This document shows, in pieces, positions 1 through 11,200 of a DNA stretch of 64,000 bases; position 1 is the first letter of the stretch, and every line of letters starts with the position of its first letter. The stretch is taken from NCBI RefSeq assembly GCF_032854445.1, contig NC_088306.1, positions 17,329,764 to 17,393,763 on the forward strand. Direction: 5' to 3'. A model generated the notes under the pieces. The model saw only the letters and a list, made by a program, of their open reading frames with translations. It was not told where the DNA came from and did not search any database. The translations under genes and the position numbers were made by a program. Source of the stretch: Liolophura sinensis. Lineage: Eukaryota; Mollusca; Polyplacophora; Chitonida; Chitonidae.

Positions 1-1757
1 AGGAATCTAACAACAAAATTTTATTCTCCTTTCTTGGTACAAACTTAAGGTATGGTTGCTTGCAGCAGAGTTGTAAGAGATGTAAATAATCAATATTAGC
101 CTTGGGCTGGTTGCCTGGAAGCATTATTAACTTCACAGCGGGATAAAAAAAAAACACACGCACTCGCCTTTACCTGATTAACAAATTCTAAAATTTTCCG
201 TTCATCAATATTCATGTTACGATAGCAACAGCCTGGATGTGATGACCCAATGAGCCTCAGCTGTTGCGTGCCTGCGCGGACGTCTTTGAAAGCCATCAAT
301 GCACAAATTACCGACCGGCGAGTGGAAGCAAAGTGCATTTCTCCTTACACAATATCTTCAACCTCCCCAGGAACCCATGCTTTTATTTGTGTGCTTTTTT
401 TTTCAGCCCTCAGTTGTATTGAATTTCTACTCTGAAATAAGTTATGTCTTGTTCATCGATTTGTGTGTAATGTAATGTTGCTTAAATCCCAAGCTTTCAC
501 CCTATTTAACTCCCTTTCGCTGTTGATATCTCTTTCGCAGCAATAAAAATACGAATGCATATCGATTTTTTTCTGTGCGATACAAAGTCTCAAGTTTTAT
601 TATGAAAATTTGTTGGAGGCTCAACACTTTCTAAAATGCTATAAATTTAACACTTTACAAAATGCAAAGAAAATGTTGTAATTTTGCAACGTATCTCAGT
701 GTAAGCTTGACTCTTTTCGGTGTTGTGCATGTTACGTACCTTCTTGATGCATTTTACATTATAAATATAACATTTTAAAATATTGCTCACATTTTGCAGT
801 ATTTAACATGCATCATTCTACCACTGAGAAAATGTCAACGTTTTAAGAGTGTATCCACACTGCAAACGAAAATGCTTTGTTTATACAATACACAATGTTG
901 ATGTTACTTGATGTTATTTTGACATTTGATGAAATGTGTCCACCCGATTTAGGGAATACAGTGCTATTAGAAAGGTTTGGCTAGACGTTCGCGTACCTCA
1001 TGCAGGGCACCTAGCCCTTGGCTTACTGAACACAGAGCTGATCGGCATCACGTTTTGGCGTTTCTATTAACACATGCTGTTACGACTGCGAGACCAAATT
1101 ACCGCGCACTTTTTCTTGAGGTTTATACTAATCAATTGCACCGTCAAAGTAGAAGCAGATGGAAGGGTTGGACTCAATATTCAATAATACACTTTCAGGC
1201 TGTGTTTGAAAGAATGCTTCTTGTTGTAACAGAAAGATGAGAAACTGTTCACGGTTATAAATTATGTGAAATCAGTGATCTCCATTTAAGACAAGTTCAC
1301 CTAAACCGATGACGTCACCACACTTACCCATCACGTGTCACGTCCAGGCTCACGTGTAGCCGAGCCTCACCATTATTGTAATGAAAGCTGAGATCAGTGA
1401 AACTTGACGCTGTTATGAGGGTCACATAGGCTCACAGCAGAGGTCATATGAGTTAATTAATTCAGCACAGGTAATATTAATTAATTAATTTATTTATTTA
1501 TTTATCTATTTTTTTGATTTTCTTTTTTTTTTACTCAAGAATATTTCACTCATACGTCGCCGGGCAACATTATGATGGGAAGATATACTAATTGAAGAAG
1601 AATCTTAAATTGCGTTTTGGGCATTGCATGTATATAGTCTTGACCAGCCTTGATTTTCATGACAGACTCCGTCTTCACTAGAATCATAAAGCCTTAAATA
1701 CAGTCAAAGCCCCTGACCAGTGAGGTTGAAGATTCCAGTTCAGCTCTAGCTGGTTCG

Positions 1758-2745
1758 AATGTGACCTTTCAGTCAGGCAGGTTGTTAACCCTGTATGACA
1801 ACCCTCGAAGGGCCTCGCAGGTCCTCGCGTAGTCATTGCTGGGTCCCCTTTTGCCCGGTAGGATGAATTGTAGAATTTCGGAAAACAGTCTATTACTAAC
1901 ATACCTCGTCCATCCTGCCACTCCTTTGCACAGGCATGAGATTTGTCCTCTTTTTGGAGGAATTCCTCTTTATTTATACAAAAAAATGCGTCACAGTGTT
2001 AAGAATGTAATTCAGGAATGCTAAAAATGACAAAATTATGGTTGTGCTGTATAATTTGCTCTTTTTCATCGTAGTGTCTGTCTCATCCCTGTTTACAATG
2101 CGTGTGCTCATAGGGCACACGACTGTTAAAATCCCGAGATGTCGATCATCGCAAAGGTAAAGATTCATCCATCCGGAGAGTCCCCCTCCGTTGGCTTTTC
2201 ATGTACGAAATGGCCGCCATCTACACGGCGCGCATGCGCAGCCAGGCAGCTGAGTACGAAACGTCTGACTCTTACTGGCTTCATTTGTGGAGGTCAGGCA
2301 TGTCAAAACAACGGTGCGTGCTCTAGTTTGGTTCCCTGACGCACTGGTTGTACCATGTTCGCGTAACAACAAAATGACATAACCAGCATAATTGAAGAGA
2401 GGGATAGTTTCGTATCCAGCTGCCTGGCGGTGCATGCGCGCCGCGTAGATGGCGGCCATTTCATAAATGAAAAGTCAGCGGAGAGGGGGACTTTAATAAT
2501 TATGGATGGATATTTACCTTTGGGGTGATCGACATCTCCGGATTTTAACTGTCAGGTGTCCTGGGACCCTAAGCATTGTAAAGGAGTGGCTGGATGGGCG
2601 AAGTACGTTAGTAATCGACTGTTTTCCGAAATTACACAATTCATCCTGCCGGGCTAAAGGGAACCCAGCCATGACAACGCGAGGCCCTACGAGTGTTGTC
2701 ATCCAGGTCTAGCAGTTTGTCAGGCATAAATCTGACCTTTGTCGT
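1758..2745. repeat. Large imperfect inverted repeat (foldback element)
   Basis: The left arm 1758-2262 and right arm 2407-2745 are reverse complements with moderate divergence, separated by a loop of about 145 bp. The left arm carries an extra block of about 165 bp (near 1928-2092) absent from the right arm. Matching landmarks include GATGTCGATCA, ATGGCCGCCATCTAC and GACTGTTTTCCGAAATT, the last seen reversed in the left arm. No transposase ORF is visible, so it is either a non-autonomous foldback/MITE-like element or an inverted duplication. Confidence 0.75.
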
Positions 2746-3529
2746 ATAAATAAAAATTTTTTTATCACCAACCAAATAAGTGAATGAATAAAAATTAAAT
2801 GGTACTCATGAAAACAGCAGTGCAACGATATTCACGTTCAATAAGTCCGTTTTTGTGTCTGTCTTGCGTGTGTATTTAAGGCCTGTGTGTGTGATAAGAT
2901 ACCATCGCTGAGACCAAAGAGGCTATAAAATCTTCTTGCTATGTAGGTGGATAAGCGGTTACCACGAGCTTTATTGCTCAGCTGCTCTATTTTTCGGATA
3001 CAAATGTAAATACAAGTGCGTAAAATTTATTGCGGCTGTCAACACGCGAACGGTGCGTTATCGTAGCGCTTCGCTGGATAATACAGCCAGTTTGCCTCAG
3101 TTTTCGAATGCTTGCGAATGGCTAAAATAACTAAATGTAGACACAGGAAGTAGTTCAAACTCGCTGCGTACAGGAGGATCGAGTTAATGGTCTGTTGAAT
3201 TGGATAAGCTCTGCAGTCTACCCACAAACTAGATCAATCAACCTGGTTTTGGACTGACTTCCAACATTAGCGATCTTACCAGTGCTTGTTCTCCTTGCTT
3301 GTTAATCAGTATACTTATCTGTACCGGAAAAAATTGGAGCATTCATGGGCCTTTATTTATGATCGCCCTACTTTAGTTCGACAAATTACTACTTGACCTC
3401 TTTGCCCTTGCTCTGTTTTTTTTTTTTTTTTTTTTTTGCTTCAAGGCAGTTTGTGGCCTTGTTTTTCTAACTCGTGCCGTACTTTGCTAATTGACTGGAG
3501 GAAGAATGAGGTCTTCTCTAGGGGAGACC

Positions 3530-4215
3530 AATTACACCCTGGGACAAATGGCTTCTGGATGATTGTCTGCGACAGATACAATGGGTTGTGGCAAGATTTT
3601 CTGAAACTAATTTGTTCTCGCAGGATTATTTGAGACAGACCTTTTCTGCCAGGATTATTTGGGACAAAACGGTTCTGGATGCTTGTCTGTGACAAACGGG
3701 TTCTGACAGGTTATCAGGGACAAGTGGGTTGTGGTAGGATCATCTTTGACAAATGGGTTCTGGCAGGAGTACCTGGGACAAACGGGTTTTGACAGGTTAT
3801 CTGGGACAAACGGGTTCTGACAGGTTATCTGGGACAAACGGGTTCTGACAGGTTATCTGCGAGACATAGGTTGTGGCAGGATTATCTTTGACAAATGGGT
3901 ATGGCGGGATTTTCTGGGACAAATTTGTTCTGGCAGGATAATCTGGGACAGACGTTTTCTGTCAGGATTATCTGGGACAAACGTTTTCTGACAGTATTAT
4001 TTGGGACAAACGTTTCCTGGCAGGATTATCTGGGACAAATGGGTTCTGGCAGGATTATTTGGGACAAACGTTTTCTGACAGGTTATCTGGGATAAGTGGG
4101 TTCTGACAGGTTTTCTGGGACACATGGTTGTGGTAGGATTATCTTTGACAAATGGATTCTGACAAGATCATCTGAGATCAATGGGTTCTAGTAGGATTAT
4201 GTGGAACAAAGGGGA
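3530..4215. repeat. 28-bp minisatellite
   Basis: Tandem units of about 28 bp built around GACAGGTTATCTGGGACAAA and GGGTTCT. The best-kept copies lie near 3785-3860 and divergence grows toward both ends. Short ORFs in it are by-products of the repeat. Confidence 0.8.
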
Positions 4216-5700
4216 TGTAGGGGATAGTCTACAGGATTGTCTCAGTGACTGAAAAGACAAGCAGCTTGTTGTTGTTTGCATGTCCTATTCATCCTTGCCC
4301 TGGCGACAACTCCAGCTGTTCCACGCGTGTTGTTTTGGTTTATGGTGGATACCTAGATACAGATGTGTCAAGATGTCGCGCCTAACATTTGAACATTTTC
4401 GCGGTTTGCCTTGTTGACCTGATTGCTATTTTCCCTATATTTATATACTATATGGAATAAGGATGGCGGGTTTTCGTGTGTGCATGTGGATTTTTGAAAA
4501 TTTTTTGTTATATACATACATGCTGAGACGATCTGTTACGTATTTGTTACGACGAGGAAGACAAATAGGTTTGCAGACAAATGTTGTACTGACAGATTAT
4601 GATAGATGTTTGTCTCAATATTTCTGTTACTAAACTATAAAACTGTAAAAAACTATATTATTTTGCGTTTTCAAAGTGTTTCAGTATATAATTATTTCAC
4701 ATTTTTTTCTTGTATATAAAAATGTGCCCTCCCACCCCTCCCTCCCCATTCCCACCCTCTCCCTCCCCATTTCCACCCTCATCTTCCTTTGCTCTTCCCT
4801 TCCTCTTCCCAGTCGGGCCCTTCCAGAGATCAAGAGTTCCAGAGCTTGAGAGATCAAGCTGGGTGATAACCCGAGAACATCATAACCGTCTCACAAAACT
4901 TGACTCTTTGCATGGTGAAACGTTACGAGTTGCCCTAACTCGAGCTGTGTGATTAGCACATCTACGCAAGAGTAGGGTTGCACTGCAGTGGCATTTCTCC
5001 AAACATTCACTCATGTTATTCAAGACTGAGACGATGCCAGATGCCATATACATTCTGTTATACACTGTAATGTCTTAAGTTCCGTTGCAGCCACACCCCT
5101 ATACCCCCCCCCCCAACCACCACCATCTTTGACCACAATGTCGAGGCATGTTCACATTCCTTTGTTAGTCAACAAATACACGCACTGATCTGAGTCATAG
5201 TTTGCTTTCAACTGGATGGAAATTCGTTCCATTTATGACGTCGTCAAAGGTCATAGCCCAATGAAACAGACGTCAAATTTATGCCAGACATGCGCATTGA
5301 ACCTTGTTTTGTGGAATGCACTCTTAACATAAGCGATACTCAGAACCATATGAGCGAGTTATGCGCGCTAAAGTAAACCTGAAAATGAAAACACCTGAGT
5401 GTAAGAAATCGATAGTCATCGGGAATTCAGTACACGATCTAATTCAGTGGCGCAATTCCATTATTTTTTTGCCTAATTTAGTTAACGTAAGAGAAAGTAT
5501 GTCGGACACAAAATTGCCGCGTGCGCCGGTTGTTTGAGCAGATATGCGTTCCATTTAATAGCCAGAAATGGCCGGGTCATATAATTATGGGTTATGCAGG
5601 GAACAATAATCTATCTTCCTGTACTCGGCGTGAATTCAGCGAGAGATTGGAGGGGGGTGGGTGGGGGAAGGGGGGGGGGGAGAGGGTACGTGGTATGGTG

Positions 5701-6089
5701 GGAAAATGGGTCTGATAGTGAGAAGAGCGTTAATTGTATGGAGGCTCTAATGTTGTTGACCTTACAAATGCTGGTGTCAATTAGAATGGAGGTCCATTTT
5801 AAGAACGCGTAGATTGCAGAGCATAAATGATACATATCTGTGAGCGATCATCCGCTAATCCTGCGTACATAGTGTGATAACCACGTCTAAAGCGTTTCAG
5901 CAATTCTCTAGCTATACTCTAGCTGTTGCCTTGGCGTGTTGAGCTGACGTGTCTTCAGGAGAAGTCATCGATCGTGAAGGGACTCCTGTGGCCGCATCTG
6001 TTGCTGTAAAATAATAAATAGGTCGCCGCCTTCGATTGAAGTTACGCCGCAGAGCCCACAGTGGGGTCACCCCGATCTTGCAGGCTTCC
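5701..6089. repeat. Dispersed repeat, copy 1 (about 390 bp)
   Basis: Matches 10441-10821 over nearly its whole length in the same orientation, with few differences. It contains a run of stops in all frames and no recognised protein. It may be a non-autonomous element of unknown class or a local duplication. Confidence 0.75.
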
Positions 6090-6802
6090 CGGAACTCCGG
6101 TGAGCTGGGGGCCTCTCGTATCCTCACAAGACTGTGACGTCTACACGCTGAGTCGCGTGGAAAACTACCGGCTGCCACTGAATGATGAACTGGGCTGGTT
6201 GACCCCAGGATTGACTTCGCACAGGGCACACTGAGGCATGTGGCCTAGTTTTAGCATTCAGTCAGGGAGCTGGGCATTGGTTTCTGGCTGCCGTCGACGC
6301 GTCAATGACAGGGTCACTTGGTTGGGATTGACGACACGAAAGCTATGCGTCTGCCAGGCGGCACAGACTAAATGATGTAACACATCCTAGTTGGATATTT
6401 TTCTAAAGGTGTCTTAATGTTGAAAAAGAAAAAAAAATTAAGAAAAGAATAAAGAAAAGTATAGAATAATTAACGTATTGAATTACAGCTGTGAAAGGAT
6501 TCAGTGACAAGGGATGTACCTGCGTAGGTTGAATAAACGGTTTGTAACGTATGGCCAGACTGTGACAACCCAGTTTCGCTGAACTGAAATACTAATTGTG
6601 GTTATCTCCAGCCCAATCTTTTAGGCTATAGAATACCTATAGATTTGACGGTCTACTGATGAAACTCACACGCACGTGTTTTTTTTTTTTTTTGTTTTTT
6701 TTTTTTCTATTTTGGGTACTCTACACGTCCTTGGCATTATAACTGATCTCGTGTAATTTAATATCAGTTGAAGAAAAGCACTGAACCTAGTGAAGTAGAC
6801 GA

Positions 6803-6956
6803 GGGGGCCTGCACGGCTCAGTCGGTTAGCGCGCTAGCGCGGCGTAATGACCCAGGAACCTCTCACCAAGGCGGTCGCTGTGAGTTCATGCTAGCTTCCT
6901 CTCCGGCCATAAGTCGGATGGTCGTGGGTTTCCCCCGGGCTCAAATAAATAAATTA
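6803..6956 (+). mobile_element. tRNA-derived SINE, 5' head with short tail
   Basis: Contains the tRNA-like head of this SINE family (GGCTCAGTCGGTTAGCGCGC resembles a pol III A box) followed by the family core GACCCAGGAACCTCTCACCAA and a CAAATAAATAAAT tail. The central part is deleted. It is a SINE head, not a functional tRNA gene. Confidence 0.8.
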
Positions 6957-7544
6957 AGCAGACAACATGTGTTACAAAATTTTATTTGTTTGCTGGTATT
7001 GTTATTTGCTCTGTTGTCAAGATCACGGCCATTTCTTTAGTATGACATAAAGCAAAAATCAGATAAACAAATAAATAAAGACAACAATAAAAAAAAACTC
7101 TGACGTTGTGTCTCTAAAAACATAGGACGGTACAACAAGATTCTTCCCTTCACAAAAATTCGACTTCAAAGCAAAAAGGGAAGGCAATTTTCACCCAACA
7201 AACGGTCGTCGGTAATTAAGTATACGTTCGTGTTTAAACGTTGTAAAGCATACCTTGTGTCAAGGTAGACTTTTTATTAGCTCGGTTGTACAAAGTAGGG
7301 GGGAGGGCTTATGTCATACCCCTGGTCCCGGTCTTCAGCAACGGTTAAAGCATATGGCATTTGTACGACACTAATCTTTGAAGTAACAATTTCTGACATT
7401 CGAAATAAGGGTTTATTCAAGGGTAATGTGGGTAAATGCATATTATTATGCCTGCGTAACAAATGGAACTGGCTGTAATTGAACCTTGAGTATTCAGTGA
7501 CTGGTCTATTCCTTGTTGGGACATGGGAAGAACTGACAGTAACC

Positions 7545-7650
7545 TGTGGATGGTCGTGAGCTTTTCGTGGGCTCTACCCGTTTTCCTCCCACCGTAATTC
7601 TGTCTGCTGTCGTATAAATAAAAAAAATAAAATCAAATAAATAAATATTG
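7545..7650 (+). mobile_element. SINE fragment (3' part)
   Basis: Core and tail of the common SINE (GGATGGTCGTGAGC, CCTCCCACCGTAAT, GTCGTATAAAT) followed by an A-rich tail. Confidence 0.65.
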
Positions 7651-7813
7651 ATAAGTTCTAAGCCTTGCTACAGGGTAAAAATTTATGTTCAATTTAATTA
7701 ATGAATGGCGAAATTTCTAGCCTGTTTTTTTTTTTTGAAAAATAAAAATGTTCCTAGCTTCTAATTTTAAGAAATGTCGTCTGATTAGGATGTAAATTAT
7801 CAGTAAAAGAAAA

Positions 7814-8138
7814 ACGCTCACTGCGAAGGTTGTATAGCGTCCCTAAGTACCTGGCCCTTCTAGTCACGGGGTGTTAGTCCACAGTCTGAATCTTTGTTTC
7901 GTGTTTCAGTTCGCTCAATGTGAATAGTGTATAGCGTCCTCAAGTACTTGGCTATTCTAGTCACGAAACCCTAGTTTTAGTCCACAGTCTGAGTCTTTGT
8001 TTCGAGTTTCAGTTCGTTCACTGCGGAAGTTGTATTGTGTCTCCAAGTACTTGGCTATAGTAGTCACGAAATGTTAGTCTTAGTTCACAGTTTGAGTCTT
8101 TGTTTCGTGTTTCAGTTCGCTCACTGCGAAGGTTTCAT
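7814..8138 (+). repeat. About 103-bp tandem repeat carrying copies of the exon 9 acceptor of gene A
   Basis: The start of the next coding exon (CAG then TTCGCTCACTGCGAAG) occurs at its real position 8116 and again in degraded form at about 8013, 7910 and, lacking the acceptor, about 7814. Spacing is about 103 bp for the last two steps. Each upstream copy keeps TTTCGTGTTTCAG or a close variant plus some exon-like sequence, then becomes non-coding. Confidence 0.85.
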
Positions 8139-8253
8139 AGTGTCCGTGACGGACCTGTTCCCCAAGTATCTCAGGGGAACGCCTAGGAAGGAGATCTTCA
8201 TCGCTGTTCTCTGCACCTCCTGGTTCCTGGTTGGCCTGTCCATGGTGACCGAG
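8116..8253 (+). CDS. Gene A exon 9 equivalent (TM8 end to TM9)
   Basis: 46 codons beginning FAHCEGF and ending LVGLSMVTE; acceptor TTTCAG, donor GAG|GTAAGT, phase 0 at both ends. It carries His in the third position, as in gene B, where GAT1 has Thr400 by my alignment. Confidence 0.93.
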
Positions 8254-11200
8254 GTAAGTACGCCAGCAATTAGATTAGGTGTTTCACGCTGCGCATCGAC
8301 CTGGTACATGGATCAAATCGCCACCAATCAGGTTAGGTGTTTCACTCTGCGCATCGACCTGGTACATGGATCAGATCGCCACCAATCAGATTAAGTGTTT
8401 CACACTGCGCATCGACCTGGTACATGGACCAGATCGCCACCAATCAGATTAGGTGTTTCACACTGCGCATCGACCTGGTACATGGATCAGATCGCAACCA
8501 ATCAGATTAGGTGTTTCACACTGCGCATTGACCTAGTTCATGGGTCAAATCGTAATTAGTCAGATTGTTCGTTTATTTATTTCATAAGTGTTTTTCGCCC
8601 TATTCAAGAATATTTCACATATGCACCAACATTATGGTGTGGGTAAAGCGGGCAGAGCCCGAGGGAAAGCCACGACCATCCGCAGGTTTCTGCCAGACCT
8701 TCCCACGTACAGCTCAGTCAGATTAAGTGTGTCATACTGCCCATCAACCTGGTTCATGAGTAAGATCGCTACGCTGGATATAGGAACAGTTGCAACCAAG
8801 GCGCCAGTGCATGGCTTGGAAAAAAAAAAGCATTTTGCTCTTACCTTTCTGCTTCGGCCCCAAGAAAATGTTATCTTACCTTACTAATTCCATATCTCAA
8901 GGAGCCAAATTGGGTGTCAAATAGATCATTGGCCCAAAGTTTCAAACAATCATTTCAAGCACTGAACTGAGAATCCTTTTTGTGGATCTCCAACTTAGAT
9001 ACACATACTTACATTGTACAAGTTTTGGATTCTGATTTGATTCATTCGCCTACAACGTTGTATTACGAGCTGTTGTTTGTAACTGTTTAACCGATCCAAT
9101 TGTCAAGTCATATATCACTCGTAAATCACGAGGGGACGTGCCTCATTTCCAAAGCAACCTAATTTCTAAAACTCCATTCCCCAAAGAAATATGTAATAAA
9201 TGATTATAACAAAAGAAGATGGTGATGAGAATTATTATGTTGTATAACGCCTTCCAGTGGGACAATTTGCCCGTTTTATCCTTCAAGGTCATTCAGGACA
9301 CGTCATCGTTCATAGAATATTGTATTTATTTGATAAGGATTTTACTACAGAATATTCCACTTATACGGCGGCCAGCATTATGGTTGGAGGAAACCAAAGA
9401 AATTGCGGTCTGGGTTCAGTGCCTGCTGTGGGATGTTTTTGTTAGTTACTTCCTTTGCGCACAGGCATCTGTGGTTTGCTCTGAGAGTCTGGCGTCGTGT
9501 AATGTACAAGATGGTGTATTGTCAAGTAGAACACCAAAAACCATTCAAATCACTCAATAAATGTTTAAATCCGATTGTTTTCTGGCGCCACACTATGACC
9601 CAGAAGCCTCTCACCAATGTTGCTGTGAGTTCAAGTCTAGCTAATGCTGGCTTCCTCTCCGGCCATACGTGGGAAAGTCTTCTAACAACCTGCGGAAGGT
9701 CATGGGTTTCCCCTGGGGCTCAAGCTGCAAGGTTTCTTCTTACCATAATGCTGGCCTCCGTCGTATAAGTGAAATGTTCTTAAGTACGGCGTATAACACC
9801 AACCTAATAAATAAATGAATAAATCAAATTGTTATCCGGCAAAAACATTCCCACTGCTATTGTAAATATTGTGACTTGAGTTGCGGGATGAATGTATCAC
9901 CTCTCCATCTCACTTTCTCTCTCCCTTCCCCCAGGGTGGTGTGTACGTGCAGCAGATATTCGAGTGGTACTGTGGGGGACGAATCTTGCTGCTGATGGTG
10001 TTTCTACAGTGTATAGGCATAGCCTACTTCTATGGTAAGTACAAGTTTGCCTGACGGCTGATGAGTCTCTAATACAGTTCTTAGAGGTTCAGATTATTTG
10101 GCTATACTTTGGTTCAGTAATAATACTGGTCGCACGTGGGAAGGTCTTGCAGCAACCTGCGGATCTACCCGGTTTCCTCCCACCACAATGCTGGTTGCAA
10201 TGGTATGAGTCAAATATTCTTGAGTACGGCGTGAAAGACCAATCAAATAAATAAAGAACTAAATATAGTCATACTGTAAACAGGTAAACTTGGTGTGAAT
10301 ATGTCTTTACGTCTTAAGTTTCTGTGTTTCTTATGATGGATATTAAAACTTTTCTCAGTTTACCGTATCCTGTGAATATTGTCCTTGTTAATTGTCGAAC
10401 AAAAATTGCTCGAATGTATTAGGCAGTGTCGTCCTTTTCGGAGAATGGGTCTGATTGTGAGCAGAGCGTTATTTGTATGGAGGTTCTAATGTTGTTGACC
10501 TTACAAATGCTGGTGTCAATTAGAATGGAGGTCCATTTTAAGAACGCGTAGATTGCAGAGCATAAATGATACATATCCGTGAGCGATCATCCGCTAATCC
10601 TGCGTACATAGTGTGATAGCCACGTCTAAAGCGTTTCAGCAATTCTCTAGCTATACTCTGGCTGTTGCCATAGTGTGTTGCTCTGATGTATCTTCAGGAG
10701 AAGTCATCGAGCGTGAGGGGACTCCTGTGGCCGCATGTGTTGCTGTAAAATGATAAACAGTTCGCCGCCTTCGTTGGAAGTTACGCCGCAGAGCCCCCAG
10801 AGTCCCGATCTTGCAGGCTTCCGACCTTGCTAAGCCTTTCTCAGTTTACCGTATCGTGTGAATGTGGCCCTTGTTAATATTTAACCATGATTCCCATGAA
10901 GGAAACGCCCGTACCAGTTTAAGTTTCGTTCCTTTGGGATGACAAGACCAAGATGACGAGCACATATTTACCAAAACACTTCAAAACGGGACGTGATATG
11001 GTTTTAATTGTTACTTTAATGATGTAATTCTTCATTACTTTGATTAAATCGCGAATTTTTTGCCTCTTTTTTTTTCAGGAATTAATAAGTTTCAACAGAA
11101 TATCGAATACATGCTGGGGTATAGAGTTGGACCGTTCTTTAAAATCGCCTGGCTTTTCGCCTCTCCGCTGTTCTCAATAGTAAGTTGTCTGAATGAGATT

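Larger units (their letters stand above)
1..8115. other. Non-coding stretch upstream of the visible part of gene A
   Basis: I see no exon of gene A or of any other gene here. The region holds a foldback element (1758-2745), a 28-bp minisatellite (3530-4215), one copy of a dispersed repeat (5701-6089), SINE pieces and a repeat that ends on the next exon. The rest (1-1757, 2746-3529, 4216-5700, 6090-6800, 6957-7544) is AT-leaning sequence with short chance ORFs only. Because gene A lacks exons 1-8, part of this stretch is probably an intron, but where the gene begins cannot be told. A divergent exon could be missed by eye. Confidence 0.6.

Noticed and set aside
5912-6229. 105-codon minus-strand ORF as a gene
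   Set aside because: It overlaps the dispersed repeat 5701-6089, and the matching copy at 10441-10821 does not preserve the frame.
6803-6880. Possible tRNA gene on the plus strand
   Set aside because: The A-box-like start continues into the common SINE core; no tRNA 3' half or acceptor stem pairing.
9403-9768. 121-codon ORF in a gene A intron
   Set aside because: It runs across SINE fragments and has no transporter similarity.
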